A stretch of DNA of 64,000 bases, from contig NZ_FMUS01000002.1 of NCBI RefSeq assembly GCF_900101495.1, positions 62,001 through 126,000 on the forward strand, given 5' to 3'. The notes below the pieces were generated by a model, which was not told the DNA's origin, searched no databases, and saw nothing but the letters and a program-made list of their open reading frames with translations. The translations under genes and the position numbers were made by a program. This document shows, in pieces, positions 24,674-33,918 of this stretch. The stretch comes from Alkaliphilus peptidifermentans DSM 18978. GTDB taxonomy: Bacteria > Bacillota > Clostridia > Peptostreptococcales > Natronincolaceae. Each line of letters opens with the position of its first letter. Positions within the stretch are counted from its first letter, which is position 1.

Positions 24674-24895
24674 CTATCTCCACAGCCTCATCATAAGCCA
24701 TAAAAGACCTCCAAGAACAGCTATACCAACAATAATTATCGGAAATATTACTTGAAATGCCGCTATAATCATTGCCAAAATATCATGCCATGTAGCTTCG
24801 ATCCTATCATCATCCGTAGGTGAGCAATGGTCTTTATTACTATTCTTTACTTGTTCGTACATATCTTCTATTATTCTTTTTCTTTTTTTATTCAC
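24674..24895 (-). CDS. Small membrane protein, 73 aa, unknown function
   Basis: A GTG start at 24895 after AAAGGATAA. The first 40 residues are charged and hydrophilic (MNKKRKRIIEDMYEQVKNS), followed by one long or two short hydrophobic segments (IIAAFQVIFPIIIVGIAVLG and LLWLMMRLW). It lies 20 bp after the OppF-type gene on the same strand and before the terminator, so it is the last gene of the oligopeptide operon 2. The other two oligopeptide operons lack an equivalent. No family recognised. Confidence 0.65.
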   Translation of the reverse strand: MNKKRKRIIEDMYEQVKNSNKDHCSPTDDDRIEATWHDILAMIIAAFQVIFPIIIVGIAVLGGLLWLMMRLWR

Positions 24896-24915
24896 TTAAC
24901 TTATCCTTTCTAATT

Positions 24916-25887
24916 CTACTTATCAATTAAGTGACACGCTGCAAAATGCTGCTTTGCGTACTCCTTGAATTCTGGCGCCTCTTCTTTACAGATGTCTTGA
25001 GCAATTGGACATCTAGTATGGAATTTACATCCAGACGGTGGATTCGATGGACTTGGTATATCACCCTTCAATATAATAATATTACGCTTCATCTTAGGGT
25101 CAGGTACTGGTATAGCTGATAGTAGAGCCTTTGTATAGGGATGCAAAGGAGTATCATATAGATCATTTTTATTGGCCAATTCAACGATATCTCCTAAGTA
25201 CATTACCCCTACCCTATCACTTATATGCTTAACAACACTGAGGTCATGGGATATAAATAAATAGGATAATCCAAGTTGCTCTTGTAGATCCATCATTAAA
25301 TTAATAATTTGGGCTTGAATAGAAACATCTAGAGCTGATACTGGTTCATCTGCTACTATAAATGAAGGATCAAGTGCTAGTGCTCTAGCTATGCCTATTC
25401 TTTGCCTTTGTCCACCAGAAAATTCATGGGGATATCTATTAACATGATAATCTGCCAATCCACAAATCTCTATAACCTCTTGAATTCTTTCTTTAAGGGC
25501 TGCTCCCTTATAAAGATTATGCTCACGTAATGCTTCTCCAACAGCTTCACCAATTGTTATTCTTGGATTTAACGAACTATATGGATCTTGAAAGATAATT
25601 TGCATTTCTCTACGAAGCTTTCTTAAGTCGTTAGCTTTGGCGTTTAAAACATCTATTCCATTATATTTTACCTCACCTGCAGTGGCTTCGACAAGTCTTA
25701 ATAACGTCCTACCTGTTGTAGATTTTCCACATCCAGATTCTCCAACAAGACCTAATGTTTCGCCAGCTTTAAGAATAAATGAAACATTCTCTACTGCCTT
25801 TACGTCTCCCACATGCCTTCTAAGAAAACCTTTATGAATAGGAAAGTATTTTTTTAGGTTTTTCACCTCTAGTAATGGAGTTGTCAT
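24916..25887 (-). CDS. Oligopeptide ABC transporter ATPase (OppF type)
   Basis: Nucleotide-binding subunit of 323 aa. Walker A is GESGCGKST, signature [14 protein letters not shown] and Walker [13 protein letters not shown], all canonical. [14 protein letters not shown] is the C-terminal HPY motif. The start ATG overlaps the stop of the OppD-type gene by one base (TAATG), with GGAGGTGGAA as ribosome site, indicating translational coupling. Compare the operon 1 copy, where the same signature is altered. Confidence 0.95.
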   Translation of the reverse strand: MTTPLLEVKNLKKYFPIHKGFLRRHVGDVKAVENVSFILKAGETLGLVGESGCGKSTTGRTLLRLVEATAGEVKYNGIDVLNAKANDLRKLRREMQIIFQDPYSSLNPRITIGEAVGEALREHNLYKGAALKERIQEVIEICGLADYHVNRYPHEFSGGQRQRIGIARALALDPSFIVADEPVSALDVSIQAQIINLMMDLQEQLGLSYLFISHDLSVVKHISDRVGVMYLGDIVELANKNDLYDTPLHPYTKALLSAIPVPDPKMKRNIIILKGDIPSPSNPPSGCKFHTRCPIAQDICKEEAPEFKEYAKQHFAACHLIDK

Positions 25888-26867
25888 TATTCCACCTCCT
25901 TACATGCAACAAAACAGCTGACTTTATGGCCTGTAGTAATTTCTTCCAATGTAGGCTGTTCTTGTCTGCATTTATCAACAGCATATTTACAACGGGGATT
26001 AAAGTAACACCCCTTTGGCAATAGTCGTGGATTTGGAACAGTACCTCTTATACTTTCAAGTCTGTTTTTATTTTCTACAATACTTGGCTTAGAATTTAAT
26101 AGGCCTTGAGTATAGGGATGCTTTGGATTATCAAATAATTCTTGTACTGGTGCTTCCTCAACTACCTTGCCACAGTACATAACTATAACATGATCAGCCA
26201 TCTCTGCAATAACACCTAGATCATGGGTAATAAGCATAATAGCTGTATTTAGCTTTTCTTTAAGGTCATTCATTATTTCTAAAACCTGTGCTTGTATTGT
26301 AACGTCTAGAGCGGTGGTAGGTTCATCAGCAATCAATAGCTTTGGCATACAGGCTAAAGCCATTGCAATCATAACCCTTTGTCTCATACCCCCACTTAAT
26401 TGATGTGGATATTCATCAACAATTTTATCAGCCCTAGGAATATTAACTAAATTTATCATTTCTATAGCCTTTTTTCTAGCTTCTTCTTCCGATAGCTTTT
26501 GATGAAGGATTATGGCTTCCATAATTTGATCACCCACCGTGAAAACGGGGTTAAGTGAAGTCATGGGTTCTTGAAATATCATAGATATGTCATTTCCCCT
26601 AATACTTCTAATCTCTTTTTCAGAAACCTTTAAAAGGTCCCTTCCTTCAAATATTACTTCTCCATCTTCAATTTTTCCTGGCGGAGTTGGAATAAGTCTC
26701 AAAACAGACATTGAGGTAATGCTTTTACCACAGCCTGATTCTCCAACGATTCCCAATGTTTTCCCATATTCAATAGTAAAATCCACACCATCTACAGCTT
26801 TTACAACACCCTTATCAGTATAAAAATATGTTTTTAGATTTTTTACCTCTAATACATTATTACTCAC
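25887..26867 (-). CDS. Oligopeptide ABC transporter ATPase (OppD type)
   Basis: Nucleotide-binding subunit of 326 aa. I place the start at the GTG at 26867, since GGAGGTG overlaps the in-frame GTG at 26876. Walker A is GESGCGKSI, with Ile in place of the common Thr/Ser at the last position. The signature is [14 protein letters not shown] and Walker [27 protein letters not shown] is the HPY motif. It is coupled to the OppF gene. Confidence 0.94.
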   Translation of the reverse strand: MSNNVLEVKNLKTYFYTDKGVVKAVDGVDFTIEYGKTLGIVGESGCGKSITSMSVLRLIPTPPGKIEDGEVIFEGRDLLKVSEKEIRSIRGNDISMIFQEPMTSLNPVFTVGDQIMEAIILHQKLSEEEARKKAIEMINLVNIPRADKIVDEYPHQLSGGMRQRVMIAMALACMPKLLIADEPTTALDVTIQAQVLEIMNDLKEKLNTAIMLITHDLGVIAEMADHVIVMYCGKVVEEAPVQELFDNPKHPYTQGLLNSKPSIVENKNRLESIRGTVPNPRLLPKGCYFNPRCKYAVDKCRQEQPTLEEITTGHKVSCFVACKEVE

Positions 26868-26879
26868 TTTTTCCACCTC

Positions 26880-27806
26880 CTAGTTATTTGACTTAGGGTC
26901 TATGGCATCCCTCAGACCGTCGCCCAATAGGTTAATACTCATAACTGCTAAAAGTATAGCCACTCCAGGTGGTATCCATAGCCAAGGTCTTGTTCTTAAT
27001 ACATGAAGGTTTCTTGCATGCTGTACCATATTACCCCAAGTTGGTGTTGGAGGCACTACTCCCAAACCAAGAAAGGATAGACCAGATTCTGCCATTATTG
27101 CATTTGCCATTGACAATGCTGCCGAAACAATTATATATCCTATGGTATTGGGAATTAAATGCTTTAATATTATTTTATAATTTGGAATTCCTAAGGCCTT
27201 TGCTGCCAATACAAATTCCTGTTCCTTTAATGAAAGTATTTGTCCCCTCACTATACGAGATAGTCCAGGCCAACTGAGGCATCCAATTATCATCATAACT
27301 ATATACATCTTTGTTTCAGGTGCCACATTTGCACCAACAACAGCTGAAATTGTAATGGCCAACGGCAAAAATGGAAATGACATAACAATTTCTGCAAAAC
27401 GCATTAATATATTATCCACTCTGCCACCAAAGAATCCTGCAATGCCTCCTATGGTTGAGCCTAAGGTAACACTAATAAAGGCTGATATAACCCCAACCAT
27501 TAAAGATACCCTACCACCGTATAGCAAACGGGTGAAATAGTCCCTTCCTAAATTATCTGTACCCATCCAATTTTGTCTGGAGGGGGCAGCATTTACATTG
27601 GAGAAATTCATTTCATCTGGACTGTAGGGGGTTAAAAATGGAGCAAATACTGCACTTAAAACTAATATTATAAGAATAATAACTCCTGTTAAAGCAATTT
27701 TTTTCTTCTTAAATCGTAGCCAAACCATTTTCCAAGGACCTACTGATTCCTCCTTGGTTATGTTCTGCAGTTCTTGGGATTCTTCAACAATAACCTTCGT
27801 GTCCAT
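26880..27806 (-). CDS. Oligopeptide ABC transporter permease (OppC type)
   Basis: Permease of 308 aa with a hydrophilic N-terminus, MDTKVIVEESQELQN, six membrane segments, the family segment WMGTDNLGRDYFTRLLYGGR, and EAA loop LAAKALGIPNYKIILKHLIPN. It ends in GDGLRDAIDPKSN. It lies 11 bp after the OppB-type gene. Compared with the operon 1 protein it has a few extra residues after the fourth segment (VAPETKMYIVMM). Substrate unknown. Confidence 0.95.
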   Translation of the reverse strand: MDTKVIVEESQELQNITKEESVGPWKMVWLRFKKKKIALTGVIILIILVLSAVFAPFLTPYSPDEMNFSNVNAAPSRQNWMGTDNLGRDYFTRLLYGGRVSLMVGVISAFISVTLGSTIGGIAGFFGGRVDNILMRFAEIVMSFPFLPLAITISAVVGANVAPETKMYIVMMIIGCLSWPGLSRIVRGQILSLKEQEFVLAAKALGIPNYKIILKHLIPNTIGYIIVSAALSMANAIMAESGLSFLGLGVVPPTPTWGNMVQHARNLHVLRTRPWLWIPPGVAILLAVMSINLLGDGLRDAIDPKSNN

Positions 27807-27817
27807 TGTCTAACCTC

Positions 27818-28780
27818 CTATTCTACCTTAATTCTTGGATCAACTACTGCATAGCCTATGTCGGCCAATAGATTTCCCAATAGAGTTAATACTGCAAAAA
27901 GTAATAATGTTGCCATCATTAAGTTATAGTCTCTAAAGTTTATTGCATTTAACATAATCTGTCCTATTCCAGGCCAATTAAATACAGTTTCCAATATAAC
28001 TGCTCCACTGAATAGCTGTGGCACCCAAAAGCCTATTAAGGTTACTATGGGCAGCATGGCATTTCGGAAGGCATGGCGATAAATAACCACCTTTTCTGTT
28101 AAACCCTTTGAACGGGCTGTTCTTATATAATCTTGTTTTATTATGTCAAGCATGCTGGTTCTTGTATATCGAACTAAGCTTGCTAAGCTTCCAATGGTAA
28201 GTACCGTTGCTGGCAAAATCATATGCCTTAATTGATCTAGAACATTTGCCATACCTGTAAGGTTAGACCCTGCCGTCATCATTCCGCTTATTGGGAACCA
28301 ACCCAGCTTTGCTGCAAAGAAATATATTAATAAAAGACCAAAAAAGAATGAGGGCATTGATATTCCAAACAGAGAGAATACAGTCCAAAAATTATCTGTA
28401 AAGGAATATTGCTTCACCGCACATATAATTCCAATGGGTACTGATAAAAGAAAGGCAAAAATAAAAACTAAAACATTGAGCTTAAAGCTATTCCAAACAT
28501 ATTTAGGTACAATCTCTGAAACTGGTCTATTGTACAAGGATGATGGTCCAAAGTCTCCATTTAAACTTCTTCCAACCCAATTGACATATTGAACCGGCAG
28601 AGGTAAATGCAAGCCCAATCTTTCATATTCTGCTTGTCTTTGCTCCGCTGTCATTTCCGGATCAAGATTTAAGCCCACAGGACTACCAGGGGTAAGTTTT
28701 ATTATTGTGAATATGCATATGGAAATTATTATCATTACTGGAATCATGTGTAATATTCTTCTTGCCAAATACCTTAACAT
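27818..28780 (-). CDS. Oligopeptide ABC transporter permease (OppB type)
   Basis: Permease of 320 aa opening MLRYLARRILHMIPVMIIIS, with KLTPGSPVGLNLDPEMTAEQ after the first membrane segment, and EAA loop RTARSKGLTEKVVIYRHAFRN. The ATG is preceded by GGAGGTAAATT. The gap from the binding-protein gene contains a stable hairpin (28801-28838), as in the other two oligopeptide operons. Confidence 0.95.
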   Translation of the reverse strand: MLRYLARRILHMIPVMIIISICIFTIIKLTPGSPVGLNLDPEMTAEQRQAEYERLGLHLPLPVQYVNWVGRSLNGDFGPSSLYNRPVSEIVPKYVWNSFKLNVLVFIFAFLLSVPIGIICAVKQYSFTDNFWTVFSLFGISMPSFFFGLLLIYFFAAKLGWFPISGMMTAGSNLTGMANVLDQLRHMILPATVLTIGSLASLVRYTRTSMLDIIKQDYIRTARSKGLTEKVVIYRHAFRNAMLPIVTLIGFWVPQLFSGAVILETVFNWPGIGQIMLNAINFRDYNLMMATLLLFAVLTLLGNLLADIGYAVVDPRIKVE

Positions 28781-28800
28781 AATTTACCTCCTATCTATTT

Positions 28801-28838
28801 GCAGATACAAACCCGGCATAATACCGGGCCTGATCTGC
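28801..28838 (-). other. Hairpin between binding-protein and permease genes (operon 2)
   Basis: Two nested stems: GCAGAT/ATCTGC outside and CCCGG/CCGGG inside. No long T-tract follows. It is the equivalent of the stems at 20610-20641 and 63856-63890. Confidence 0.75.
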
Positions 28839-28861
28839 TGTTTATTGTAATGTTAAATATC

Positions 28862-30649
28862 CTACTGTACTATTTCTAATTGATGTAGTACATAAGGTAT
28901 TTCAACATATGGGCTTAAATCCATACCTTTAATTCTTTGATTTACTACGTCCCAATTGGCCTGTTGAGTAAGGAAGATATATGGTGCATCTTCATTAATA
29001 AGTAATGCAATTTCTTCATAGATGGCAACTCTCTTGTCGAAGTCCATCTCTTTATCTCCAAGGTCATAAAGCTCGTTAACTCTTGGATTGTTGTATCCAA
29101 TACTATTATTTCCGTCTATAACATCACCAGCTGTATGGAAGGTTGTACGGCCAGCACCCGGATCTATTACCATCCTCCAACCCATGGTGTAGACATCAAA
29201 CTCTCTACCCTTATAAATATGGTCAACCAATGCACCAAAGTCCATAAGGTTAGGTCTTACATCTACACCTATTTTTTTCCAATCAGCAATAAGCATTGGA
29301 ATTAAGGTTTCATAATATTGACTATCAGTAGCAACATCCCAAACAAAGGATAGCTTCTTACCATCTTTTTCTCTAATTCCATCTGCTCCTGGCATCCAGC
29401 CAGATGCTTCAAGTAATTCTATAGCTTTTTCCTGGCTGTATTCATATCGATTTACCTCTCTTGCAACTCTATCTGTATTAACCCATGATACCTGTGAAAA
29501 TGGCATTGTTGCAACATTTCCATAGCCCGTAAAAAATACGTCTACAAATTGCTGACGGTTTAAACCGTAGGTTAAGGCATGACGAACGTTTTTATCCCCC
29601 AATATTTCATTCCTCATATTAAAGCCCATATATTGATAAGAATTGGCAGGGAATGAAACTATATCAATAAAGCCCATAGGCTCTATTTGTGCCATGTTAT
29701 CTGCATTTGCATTTACCTGTAACTGAATATCAATTGATCCTGCTTCCAGCTCCATCATATAGGTGTCAGCAGAGGTATATCTGTATATAATTCTTTCTGT
29801 TGGAGGTGTTCCTTTTATGTATTCGTCGAATCTTTTAAATTCAGTAAATTGAGTAGGCTCATGTCTTACAAATTGATATGGCCCAGATCCCATTAAATCC
29901 TGCTGCTTTGGCTTTAATGCTGCATCAGCGTTACCCTTTTCAAAGCCGCCATAATAATGCTCTGGCATAATACCATAGATCAGTCTACCATAATGATTAG
30001 CCATTTTTTCTTTAAATGTTATTGAGATATTAAAGTCATCAATAATATTGATGGCTTCTAATGTTTCAGCATCCCCTTCTTTATAATCTTCATAGCCCTG
30101 AAGGAATGCGCCTACGCTGGTGTAGTAACGACCGGTATATCCGGGATCAGCATAAATTGTAAAGGTGAAGGCAACATCCTTTGAAGTTAGCTGTACACCA
30201 TCATGGAAGTATACATCTTCTCTTAATTTGAAGGTATATGTTCTGCCATCTTCAGAAATCTTCCAGCTCTCAGCTATTTCAGGAATGTACTCCCCAGCAG
30301 CATTGTTTGTTAGTAACCCATCAAAAGTGGCTTTAGAAACATATCCATCGTATACAGAGCTGTAATATACTGGTAAAAACTCATCGTTACCATTTTGCAT
30401 TCCAATAACTATAGTGTTTGAAGCGTCGCCTCTTCTTGTAGCAGGGTTATTGGGATTTCCAGCACCCCTAATAAAAGTAACATATTCACTATAGAAGGGA
30501 TTATCTTCAGCTACTTGTGGTGGTTGAGTTTCTCCACCTTGACCTTCTGGTGCTTCTGGAGCTTCAGTAGTTGTACCGCCCCCACATGCGGTCAAAAATA
30601 CTGCTGCTACTAAAACGAAGCAAAGTAATAAACTTAATTTTCTTTTCAT
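28862..30649 (-). CDS. Oligopeptide-binding lipoprotein (SBP family 5), long form
   Basis: Binding protein of 595 aa, about 70 residues longer than the operon 1 protein. The signal peptide ends at lipobox TACG... (LTAC), and a Pro/Glu/Gly-rich linker follows. The family 5 region AESWKISEDGRTYTFKLRED begins near residue 133. The segment before it (about 48-115, starting NPFYSEYVTFIRGAG) is longer than usual, as in OppA-type proteins of Clostridia that bind longer peptides. First gene of the operon; ribosome site GGAGGAG. Confidence 0.93.
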   Translation of the reverse strand: MKRKLSLLLCFVLVAAVFLTACGGGTTTEAPEAPEGQGGETQPPQVAEDNPFYSEYVTFIRGAGNPNNPATRRGDASNTIVIGMQNGNDEFLPVYYSSVYDGYVSKATFDGLLTNNAAGEYIPEIAESWKISEDGRTYTFKLREDVYFHDGVQLTSKDVAFTFTIYADPGYTGRYYTSVGAFLQGYEDYKEGDAETLEAINIIDDFNISITFKEKMANHYGRLIYGIMPEHYYGGFEKGNADAALKPKQQDLMGSGPYQFVRHEPTQFTEFKRFDEYIKGTPPTERIIYRYTSADTYMMELEAGSIDIQLQVNANADNMAQIEPMGFIDIVSFPANSYQYMGFNMRNEILGDKNVRHALTYGLNRQQFVDVFFTGYGNVATMPFSQVSWVNTDRVAREVNRYEYSQEKAIELLEASGWMPGADGIREKDGKKLSFVWDVATDSQYYETLIPMLIADWKKIGVDVRPNLMDFGALVDHIYKGREFDVYTMGWRMVIDPGAGRTTFHTAGDVIDGNNSIGYNNPRVNELYDLGDKEMDFDKRVAIYEEIALLINEDAPYIFLTQQANWDVVNQRIKGMDLSPYVEIPYVLHQLEIVQ

Positions 30650-30670
30650 TCTTTCTCCTCCTTTTAAATA

Positions 30671-30713
30671 TTTTGATAAAAAGGTTAATTTTAAAAATTA
30701 ACCTTTATCAAAA
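30671..30713. repeat. Long palindrome in the operon 2 leader
   Basis: TTTTGATAAA with AGGTTAATTTT is mirrored by AAAATTAACCT with TTATCAAAA, with only one unpaired base in the arm. It ends 22 bases before the start codon, next to the ribosome site, and would form a stable hairpin in the mRNA or serve as an operator. Confidence 0.7.
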
Positions 30714-30781
30714 ACTTTTTCAATTTTAAACCATAAAGGTTTAAACATTTTTTAATTTTCAACAAATGCAAACTATTGTGT

Positions 30782-30814
30782 TTATTACAAATAATTTTAT
30801 TATTACAAATAATT
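30782..30814. repeat. Two direct 15-bp repeats with 18-bp period
   Basis: TTATTACAAATAATT occurs at 30782-30796 and again at 30800-30814. Each contains the dyad TTATT-aca-AATAA, so each copy could bind a dimeric regulator. Confidence 0.55.
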
Positions 30815-31152
30815 CTATTTTTTTGTAAAATATCCTTCTTTTTAATAAAAATATTTATATGAAAAATATTTTTTTTTGGTAATATTTAACTTGGATGTCT
30901 CTATTTTTTACATAGCTAAATATTTATATGATTGATTTTTATTTTATTCTAAATTCATGGAAAATTCAAGCAATTTATTGTAGACTTTTTCCATATTTTC
31001 GTAATCTTTAAGGTAAATCAATCACATTCATTTACATTTTTTAATTATTTTGTATATATATTCCTATTAATACTATGAATATGTTCAAGCCATCAAAGCT
31101 ATTTATTAAATATTATTAATTTTTTTTTACACTAGCCACTCTTCATTAGTTT

Positions 31153-32271
31153 TTATTTAATCTTATATGTATGTTCACTTCTATATCCAGTAATAATTCT
31201 ATATACCCCACACAACATGTTATCTACATCCTCTCTACCTGTATCAACCAGTAGAGTTTTATTTTTTATAGATGTTAATTTTTCAATGGTTGACACAATT
31301 ATAATGTTATTTTTGCCAACCAGCTTAATTACATCGTAACTTATTTGCTGATTTCCCCTTCCAAAAACATAGCCTTGTCCTCCAATAGGGGTAACAATTA
31401 TTTTTGCTGGCTTATCCCTTATAAGGTTTAGTATTGTAATTTCATCTACATCTTTAGCAACTAATTTATTCTTGTACAATACATCCACCCCAAGTAATGT
31501 ACTCTCTAAATCCAATTTATCTGTAATTGCTCTAGTAGTCGTTCCTGGTCCAATAATATAAATATACTCGTTGTCTCTTTTCATCATTTCTGTTACGGTG
31601 GTAGCTATTCCTTGCATTATTGAAGCTTCAGTATCGATTCCCCCTACTTTAGTTCCTTGAACTAAGTTTGCTAAATTGGGAACCTTTAAATATCCATATA
31701 GCCTTGCAACTACTTTTCCATGACGGAATAGTTCTTCATCTATATCCATTACCTCTGCTTCTCTTGTTCCCATTCCATTTTGAAAATATTTGCTAATTAG
31801 TTCTCCAGCAATTTTAGGAGTAATTGAAAAAACCGAGGAGTGCATTTTCACACCAGAGGGGATTCCTAGAACAGTAATAGAAGTGTTAACAGCATTATAA
31901 ATATTTCGTGCTGTTCCATCCCCTCCTACAAATAGTAAAAGATCCACCCCCATGTCCATCATTTTCATTGCTATTTTTTCTGTATCATTGGAGGTTGTAC
32001 TTCCAGAATTAATTTCCCCCAATATCATTGGGTTGAATCCCATTGCTTTTGCTGCATCCTCCCCCATTTCACCAGGAGCCACTATTAGCTCAAATTTATC
32101 TCTAAATTTATAAATTTCAGTTAAGACTACTTCTGACCTTTTTCGAGATTCTGATTCTATCCCCATTTTTGCCGCCAGCTCTATAATTTCCGGGCTATCG
32201 CTTCCCTTTAAGCCAGCCCTCCCACCAATTCCAGCTACAGGATTTACAATGAGTCCTATTTTTTTAGTCAT
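31153..32271 (-). CDS. ATP-NAD kinase family protein (COG3199-like)
   Basis: A 372-aa protein opening KKIGLIVNPVAGIGGRAGLKG, with the kinase signature FVGGDGTARN in its first third; these are the hallmarks of the NAD-kinase/diacylglycerol-kinase superfamily and of the longer COG3199 group. The C-terminal half (from about 235, IYIIGPGTTTRAI) is the group-specific extension. NAD phosphorylation is plausible but the substrate is not proven; AcoX-type proteins are similar. It follows gcvPB by 21 bp and should be cotranscribed with it. Confidence 0.82.
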   Translation of the reverse strand: MTKKIGLIVNPVAGIGGRAGLKGSDSPEIIELAAKMGIESESRKRSEVVLTEIYKFRDKFELIVAPGEMGEDAAKAMGFNPMILGEINSGSTTSNDTEKIAMKMMDMGVDLLLFVGGDGTARNIYNAVNTSITVLGIPSGVKMHSSVFSITPKIAGELISKYFQNGMGTREAEVMDIDEELFRHGKVVARLYGYLKVPNLANLVQGTKVGGIDTEASIMQGIATTVTEMMKRDNEYIYIIGPGTTTRAITDKLDLESTLLGVDVLYKNKLVAKDVDEITILNLIRDKPAKIIVTPIGGQGYVFGRGNQQISYDVIKLVGKNNIIIVSTIEKLTSIKNKTLLVDTGREDVDNMLCGVYRIITGYRSEHTYKIK

Positions 32272-32292
32272 AAAAATATTTGCCTCCTAATT

Positions 32293-33861
32293 TTACGGTT
32301 GAATGTATTTCTTAAAGCCTCTCCATGTGCAAGCAAATTTCTCGTAATTTACCAAGCCTTCCGGATCTGCTATTGTTGATAATGCTGCATTATGGGGGGC
32401 TGTTTTAACAACTTCAGGGGTTGAATAGGCCTCATTGGCGATTTCCTTAAATGCTTCTACATATTCATCAATGTCAGCCTTTGAGTAGGTTTCAACAGGC
32501 TCTGGGGTAAATGGTTCGGAAATAATCTGGGGATGATGACTAGTAAAATAGCTTTGGAATCCATAATCAACAATTCTTCTATCAATATCATCTGTTCCTA
32601 CACCAGTGTCTTCCTTTAATTTTTCCCAGCTCAGCCTAGCCTGCTCTAGCCTTCTTACTCCTTCAGCCATAGGCATACTTATTCCTGGAATTTCCTTCAG
32701 CATACGCTCAAGCATATAATTATTATTCAATATTGAAATTTCAGCAACCTCCTTCAATCCAGCAGCTCCTAAGCTCATTACATATGCATAAGCCCTTAAC
32801 ACTACAGGTGGAACCCCGTAGAATTTTCTTAATTTACCAATACTATCAGGCCTATTGTACTGGAAATAATACTTTTCTCCGTCAAATTCTATGGTGGGTG
32901 TAGGAAGGTATTTCGATAATTTTTTTGTAACTCCTTGAGCTCCTGCACCTGGTCCTTGACTGCCATGGGGTGATGAGAAGGTTTTGTGTAAATTAAAATG
33001 ACACATATCAAAACCGCCTTCTTTTGCCCTCGTTATTCCAAATACACCATTCAAGTTAGCCTGATCATAAATACACAGGCCTCCCACTGAATGTACCAAA
33101 TCAGTAAATTCTTTAATACGAGGATTAAATATGCCCGTATCTTCTGGATTAGTAATAATTAGAGCAGCAGTACGATTCGAAACAATCGCTTCTAAAGCTT
33201 CAAAATCTGGTAAGCCACTTTCATCAGGCATTAAAGTAATAACCCTATACCCTGCTGTACTGGCAGCCGCAGGATTCCCAGGATGTGAAAATATTGTGGT
33301 GATTATCTCATCTCTTTCTTCACCCTCCCCATTATCTTCATGATATGCCCTTACCACTGAAGCATTAGAATAAATTGCTTGAGTCCCTGCTGTAGGTTGG
33401 AATGTAAATGTATCTAGTCCTGATATTTCTTTACAAAATTCACCCATTTTATAAAGTACTTCAAGTATCCCTTGAACTGTACTTTCATCCTGATATGGGT
33501 GTAAATCTGTCATTTTATGTGAGCGAACAAACACCTCATGTATTTTAGGATTATATTTCATAGTACAAGTACCTAGTCCAATATCAATATTAAAATCTGC
33601 ACCCATTGTCTCCTGAGAAAGTCGCAGGTAATGTCTTAGTACTTGCATTTGTGACATTTCTGGCAATGCAGGAGCTTTTTTTCTTCTAAGCCCCTTAGGT
33701 ATCAAGCTCTCAATTTCTCCTGTTATAGCCCTTACCTCTGCCTCTACTGCTGGAATAAGTATGCCCCGCTCTCCTTTTGTTCCCATTTCCATTATGATAG
33801 GCTCATTCCATCTTGCTTGATGAAAATTTCTCTTTCTTGCTTTATTATTTTCATTTCCCAT
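32293..33861 (-). CDS. gcvPB: Glycine dehydrogenase (decarboxylating) subunit 2
   Basis: GcvPB of 522 aa, the PLP-bearing half of the glycine cleavage P protein. It decarboxylates glycine and passes aminomethyl to lipoyl-GcvH. The PLP Lys is in CHFNLHKTFSSPHG; the preceding YDQANLNGVFG and GLGTCTMKYNPK are conserved. It is the second gene after gcvPA, the arrangement of split P proteins in Firmicutes and archaea. A long C-terminal tail (from about 440) is normal for this subunit. No gcvT, gcvH or lpd is in the window. Confidence 0.96.
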   Translation of the reverse strand: MGNENNKARKRNFHQARWNEPIIMEMGTKGERGILIPAVEAEVRAITGEIESLIPKGLRRKKAPALPEMSQMQVLRHYLRLSQETMGADFNIDIGLGTCTMKYNPKIHEVFVRSHKMTDLHPYQDESTVQGILEVLYKMGEFCKEISGLDTFTFQPTAGTQAIYSNASVVRAYHEDNGEGEERDEIITTIFSHPGNPAAASTAGYRVITLMPDESGLPDFEALEAIVSNRTAALIITNPEDTGIFNPRIKEFTDLVHSVGGLCIYDQANLNGVFGITRAKEGGFDMCHFNLHKTFSSPHGSQGPGAGAQGVTKKLSKYLPTPTIEFDGEKYYFQYNRPDSIGKLRKFYGVPPVVLRAYAYVMSLGAAGLKEVAEISILNNNYMLERMLKEIPGISMPMAEGVRRLEQARLSWEKLKEDTGVGTDDIDRRIVDYGFQSYFTSHHPQIISEPFTPEPVETYSKADIDEYVEAFKEIANEAYSTPEVVKTAPHNAALSTIADPEGLVNYEKFACTWRGFKKYIQP

Positions 33862-33918
33862 AAATAATCAATCCCTTCTATAGTTCTGTATAAATGGAAT
33901 AATATCAAAGCCTAACCC

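Larger units (their letters stand above)
30650..31152. other. 503-bp gene-free stretch before operon 2
   Basis: Very AT-rich. It holds a long near-perfect palindrome at 30671-30713, a TTTAAACC/GGTTTAAA stem at 30725-30745 and two direct repeats at 30782-30814. I could not assign a convincing -35/-10 pair. The rest (30820-31152) shows nothing I can name. Confidence 0.6.
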
